NCBI RefSeq assembly: GCF_900119485.1
Contig: NZ_FPJZ01000026.1
Coordinates: 1-22,370 of the forward strand
From: Thermoactinomyces sp. DSM 45891
Lineage (GTDB): Bacteria > Bacillota > Bacilli > Thermoactinomycetales > Thermoactinomycetaceae
Length of the DNA stretch: 22,370 nt
Direction of reading: 5' to 3'
Below the pieces are notes generated by a model. That model did no database searches and had not been told where the DNA came from. It worked only from the letters and a program-made list of their open reading frames with translations. The position numbers and the translations under genes are program-made. This document shows positions 20,372 through 22,370 of the stretch, piece by piece (within the stretch, counting starts at the first letter, position 1; each line of letters opens with the position of its first letter).

Positions 20372-21751
20372 ATGATTACTGGTAAAGATGAGCGTAGCCT
20401 GTGGGCTATTCAAAGACTTCGTGAAGGATGGAAGCCATCCGATTTAATGAAACAGGGATTTACTGAAAGCCAAGCTAAAAAGCTAAGTCAGTTTAGAAAT
20501 TGTCTGATGCAATTAGAAGAGTACTGTCAACCTGAACATGTTCAGAAGTGGAGCCAACTAGGACTCAATGGCTTATTTTTGCTTTCTATGTTTCGAGAAA
20601 AAGACTGGGATGGACTTGGTGAGATCCTGATGTCGATTGAACCTAATATTAAACGTGATGACCTAATAGAGTACCCTACACTTATCAAGGAAAAGAGGGA
20701 TCGGCTCCGAGAGGTAGAAAAAAACGTCAAGTATAAGGTTCGTGATCTAGAGAGAGAACGAGAAAAATTAGAGCAAACCATCGATTCTATCGAGAAAGAG
20801 CGTAAGAAGATAAAGAAGCTTCTACCTGAACTCTTTCATGAGGTCACCAATGATGATGCCTTAGATTTCCTCATGGATCATCTTGGACTTCGTAACGATC
20901 GGCCATGTCTCGCAAAGAGATTAGACTACAATTGGCAACGTAACCTCAAGAAAAAGGGGATCATTGTATTTAAGGAAGAAGTCCATCCAGAAGATGCCTG
21001 GGAAAAGATACGAACCCACTATGTACTAGATGTCCTAGCTATTGCTGAAGATTTCCAAAAGCGTAAAAAACGAGGGTACCGAACAGAATACAATTATGAA
21101 TATGTACCACAAAACGATTGGGTTTACTGGGATATTCCTGAAGAAGCTGAGTACTGGGGAATCGATTCTCTATCCAAATTAATAGGTCAGAAAATCACCC
21201 AAGAAAAGAAGCGATTGAAAGAGATTGAACAGGAAATGAAGCAGGCAGAAGAAGGTCTTAAATCTTTCCGCAAACGTAGACCAGAGTCCTTTAGTGAAGC
21301 ATTAAATAGATCTAATCAATTTGCTTCATTTGATATGGAGAAACACGGCAATTTACAAGCACTTGGCTTAAAATGGCTCTATAATAAGGGATATATGGTA
21401 ACAACTGAATTGACTCTCCCAGATAATCTTCGCTGTGATGTGATCGGTGTAGATAAAGAGGGGAAGATATGTATTCTTGAATGCAAAGCAAGCTATCAAG
21501 ATTTTAAGAAGGATGAAAAGTGGCAACGATATCTCAAGTACTGTGATTCTTATTATTTTGTAGCTGAGAAAGATCTCCTATATTGGATGCAGATTGATAG
21601 TCAGTGTACAAACGTTGGACTTTTGAAAGCACATTCCAAGCATTTAGAAATAGATCGGGAATGCAAACCAATGTCGAAAGCTGAACAAGCGGAGGACACA
21701 GCATTTAATATCGGTAGGCAATTGTCAAGAAGGTTTAGCTTTGGCCACTAA
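20372..21751 (+). CDS. Coiled-coil protein with C-terminal MmcB-like PD-(D/E)XK nuclease domain
   Basis: The protein is 459 aa from ATG 20372 behind GAGGTGA; GTG 20363 lies inside that site. The N-terminus (about 8-45) looks helix-turn-helix-like (WAIQRLREGWKPSDLMKQGF, TESQAKKLSQF). A coiled coil spans about 105-150 and another 270-300. The C-terminal part, about 325-400, resembles the MmcB family of PD-(D/E)XK enzymes: DVIGVDKEGKICILECKASY with Asp356, Glu370 and Lys372, then DFKKDEKWQRYLKYCDSYYF. All catalytic positions are present. A DNA repair or DNA-damage role is known for MmcB; here it may be a regulated nuclease, possibly defensive. It stands alone with dual operators. Confidence 0.8.
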   Translation: MITGKDERSLWAIQRLREGWKPSDLMKQGFTESQAKKLSQFRNCLMQLEEYCQPEHVQKWSQLGLNGLFLLSMFREKDWDGLGEILMSIEPNIKRDDLIEYPTLIKEKRDRLREVEKNVKYKVRDLEREREKLEQTIDSIEKERKKIKKLLPELFHEVTNDDALDFLMDHLGLRNDRPCLAKRLDYNWQRNLKKKGIIVFKEEVHPEDAWEKIRTHYVLDVLAIAEDFQKRKKRGYRTEYNYEYVPQNDWVYWDIPEEAEYWGIDSLSKLIGQKITQEKKRLKEIEQEMKQAEEGLKSFRKRRPESFSEALNRSNQFASFDMEKHGNLQALGLKWLYNKGYMVTTELTLPDNLRCDVIGVDKEGKICILECKASYQDFKKDEKWQRYLKYCDSYYFVAEKDLLYWMQIDSQCTNVGLLKAHSKHLEIDRECKPMSKAEQAEDTAFNIGRQLSRRFSFGH

Positions 21752-21823
21752 CAGGTGGATAGACACTTTTTTCGCTGTAAAGGTTGGGTTTTTAGATATA
21801 CGAAAACAAGCTATCTCCTCAAC

Positions 21824-22370
21824 TGAACTGCACCCCAATTGTTGGACACAAAACCAACAGTTGGAGGTGCTTTTTCTATGACTAAATATTCTTTAGAGGT
21901 AAAATTAAATGCTATACAAGACTACCTCGACGGCGTCGAGTCATATAAAGAAATCGCGAAGAAACATCAAGTAAACCTTACTCTTTTAAAACAGTGGGTA
22001 AATAAGTATAAAAGGCATGGGGATAAAGCGTTTCAGATAGCCTATGAAAATTATCCAATGGAGTTTAAAATGGATGTACTAACCTATATGAACGAAACAG
22101 GAGCGTCCATTCAAGAAACTATTGCAGTCTTCAATATCCCCTCTACAGATACCGTGAGAAAATGGAGGAGTTTGTATGAAACACAAGGAATAGACGCTCT
22201 TAAACAAAAGAAAAAGGGGCGTCCATCCTTGAAAAAGAAGACAAAGAAGAAACAGGAACTGGGTACAGAGGAAGCATTACGAGCAGAGAATAAGCGACTA
22301 CAAATGGAGAATGCCTATCTAAAAAAGTTGAATGCCTTAATTCACGAAAGGGAAAAGTCAGCCAACAAGA
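21824..22370 (+). mobile_element. Left end of an IS3-family (IS150-like) insertion sequence
   Basis: The end sequence TGAACTGCACCCCAATTGTT is typical of IS150-group termini and lies 54 bp before orfA. CCAATTGTTGG is followed by CCAACAGTTGG, so the end is also dyad-rich. The right end and orfB lie outside the window. The target duplication cannot be checked. Confidence 0.8.
21878..22370 (+). CDS. IS3-family transposase OrfA (3' truncated by window)
   Basis: ATG 21878 follows TTGGAGGTG, and the frame is open to the window edge (164 codons). Two helix-turn-helix units are visible: AIQDYLDGVESYKEIAKKHQ with LTLLKQWVNKYK (about 12-47), and a second around 65-100 ending DTVRKWRSLYE. A Lys-rich spacer (KKKGRPSLKKKTKKK) and the start of a leucine-zipper helix (EALRAENKRLQMENAYLKKL) follow. 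This is the standard OrfA layout; OrfAB would be made by -1 frameshifting beyond the window. Confidence 0.9.
   Translation, partial: MTKYSLEVKLNAIQDYLDGVESYKEIAKKHQVNLTLLKQWVNKYKRHGDKAFQIAYENYPMEFKMDVLTYMNETGASIQETIAVFNIPSTDTVRKWRSLYETQGIDALKQKKKGRPSLKKKTKKKQELGTEEALRAENKRLQMENAYLKKLNALIHEREKSANK

Overview
The window looks like part of a low-GC Gram-positive (Bacillota, probably Bacillales) plasmid or plasmid-like element. Shine-Dalgarno sequences are strong (AGGAGG-type), many promoters are near-consensus sigma-A (TTGACT/TTGATT, 17 bp, TATAAT), and GTG starts occur. The backbone is plasmid-like: an archaeo-eukaryotic-primase-type replication protein, a serine resolvase with its own res site, a Fic toxin-antitoxin pair, an orphan adenine methyltransferase, an ERF annealing protein, and many small autoregulated unknown genes. 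Nothing in the sequence identifies the species.

Left part (1-5.7 kb): the end of a Pro/Trp-rich protein, a frame-disrupted remnant, a zinc-ribbon protein, and a leftward adenine methyltransferase divergent from a rightward operon. That operon holds the ERF protein and six small, mostly acidic proteins, several of which look like paralogues. The zinc-ribbon gene, the methyltransferase and the ERF operon share almost the same promoter.

Middle (5.7-11.7 kb): a compact stability and replication module. A predicted leftward small RNA of about 130 nt (sigma-A promoter plus intrinsic terminator) abuts a 114-bp res-like array. The centre spacings of the array match those I recall for Tn3/gamma-delta res. 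It is followed by a membrane protein, the serine resolvase, a two-helix membrane protein, a VbhA-type antitoxin, Fic and two unknown genes. The replication gene follows. Its leader carries nested inverted repeats and, on the opposite strand, a consensus promoter and terminator-like hairpin that predict a counter-transcribed antisense RNA of about 70 nt. Direct repeats at the 3' end of rep are candidate origin sites.

Right part (11.7-22.4 kb): accessory genes. These include an unknown gene under GTATAC operators, a degenerate inverted duplication with a frameshifted gene, and a run of small membrane proteins. A 2.3-kb segment (zinc-finger/AP2 protein, acidic protein, HTH protein) is bracketed by two nested pairs of inverted repeats; the acidic and HTH genes may be joined by -1 frameshifting at G GGA AAG. 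Then come a membrane-anchored beta-domain protein, a secreted trypsin-like protease, a ribbon-helix-helix-type repressor with two 25-bp operators, an MmcB-like PD-(D/E)XK protein with two dyad operators, and the left end of an IS3-family (IS150-like) element that runs off the window.

The most interesting items are the res array with the adjoining small RNA, the antisense-RNA control region of rep, the possible frameshift fusion at 16984, and the nested inverted repeats around 15.1-17.4 kb.
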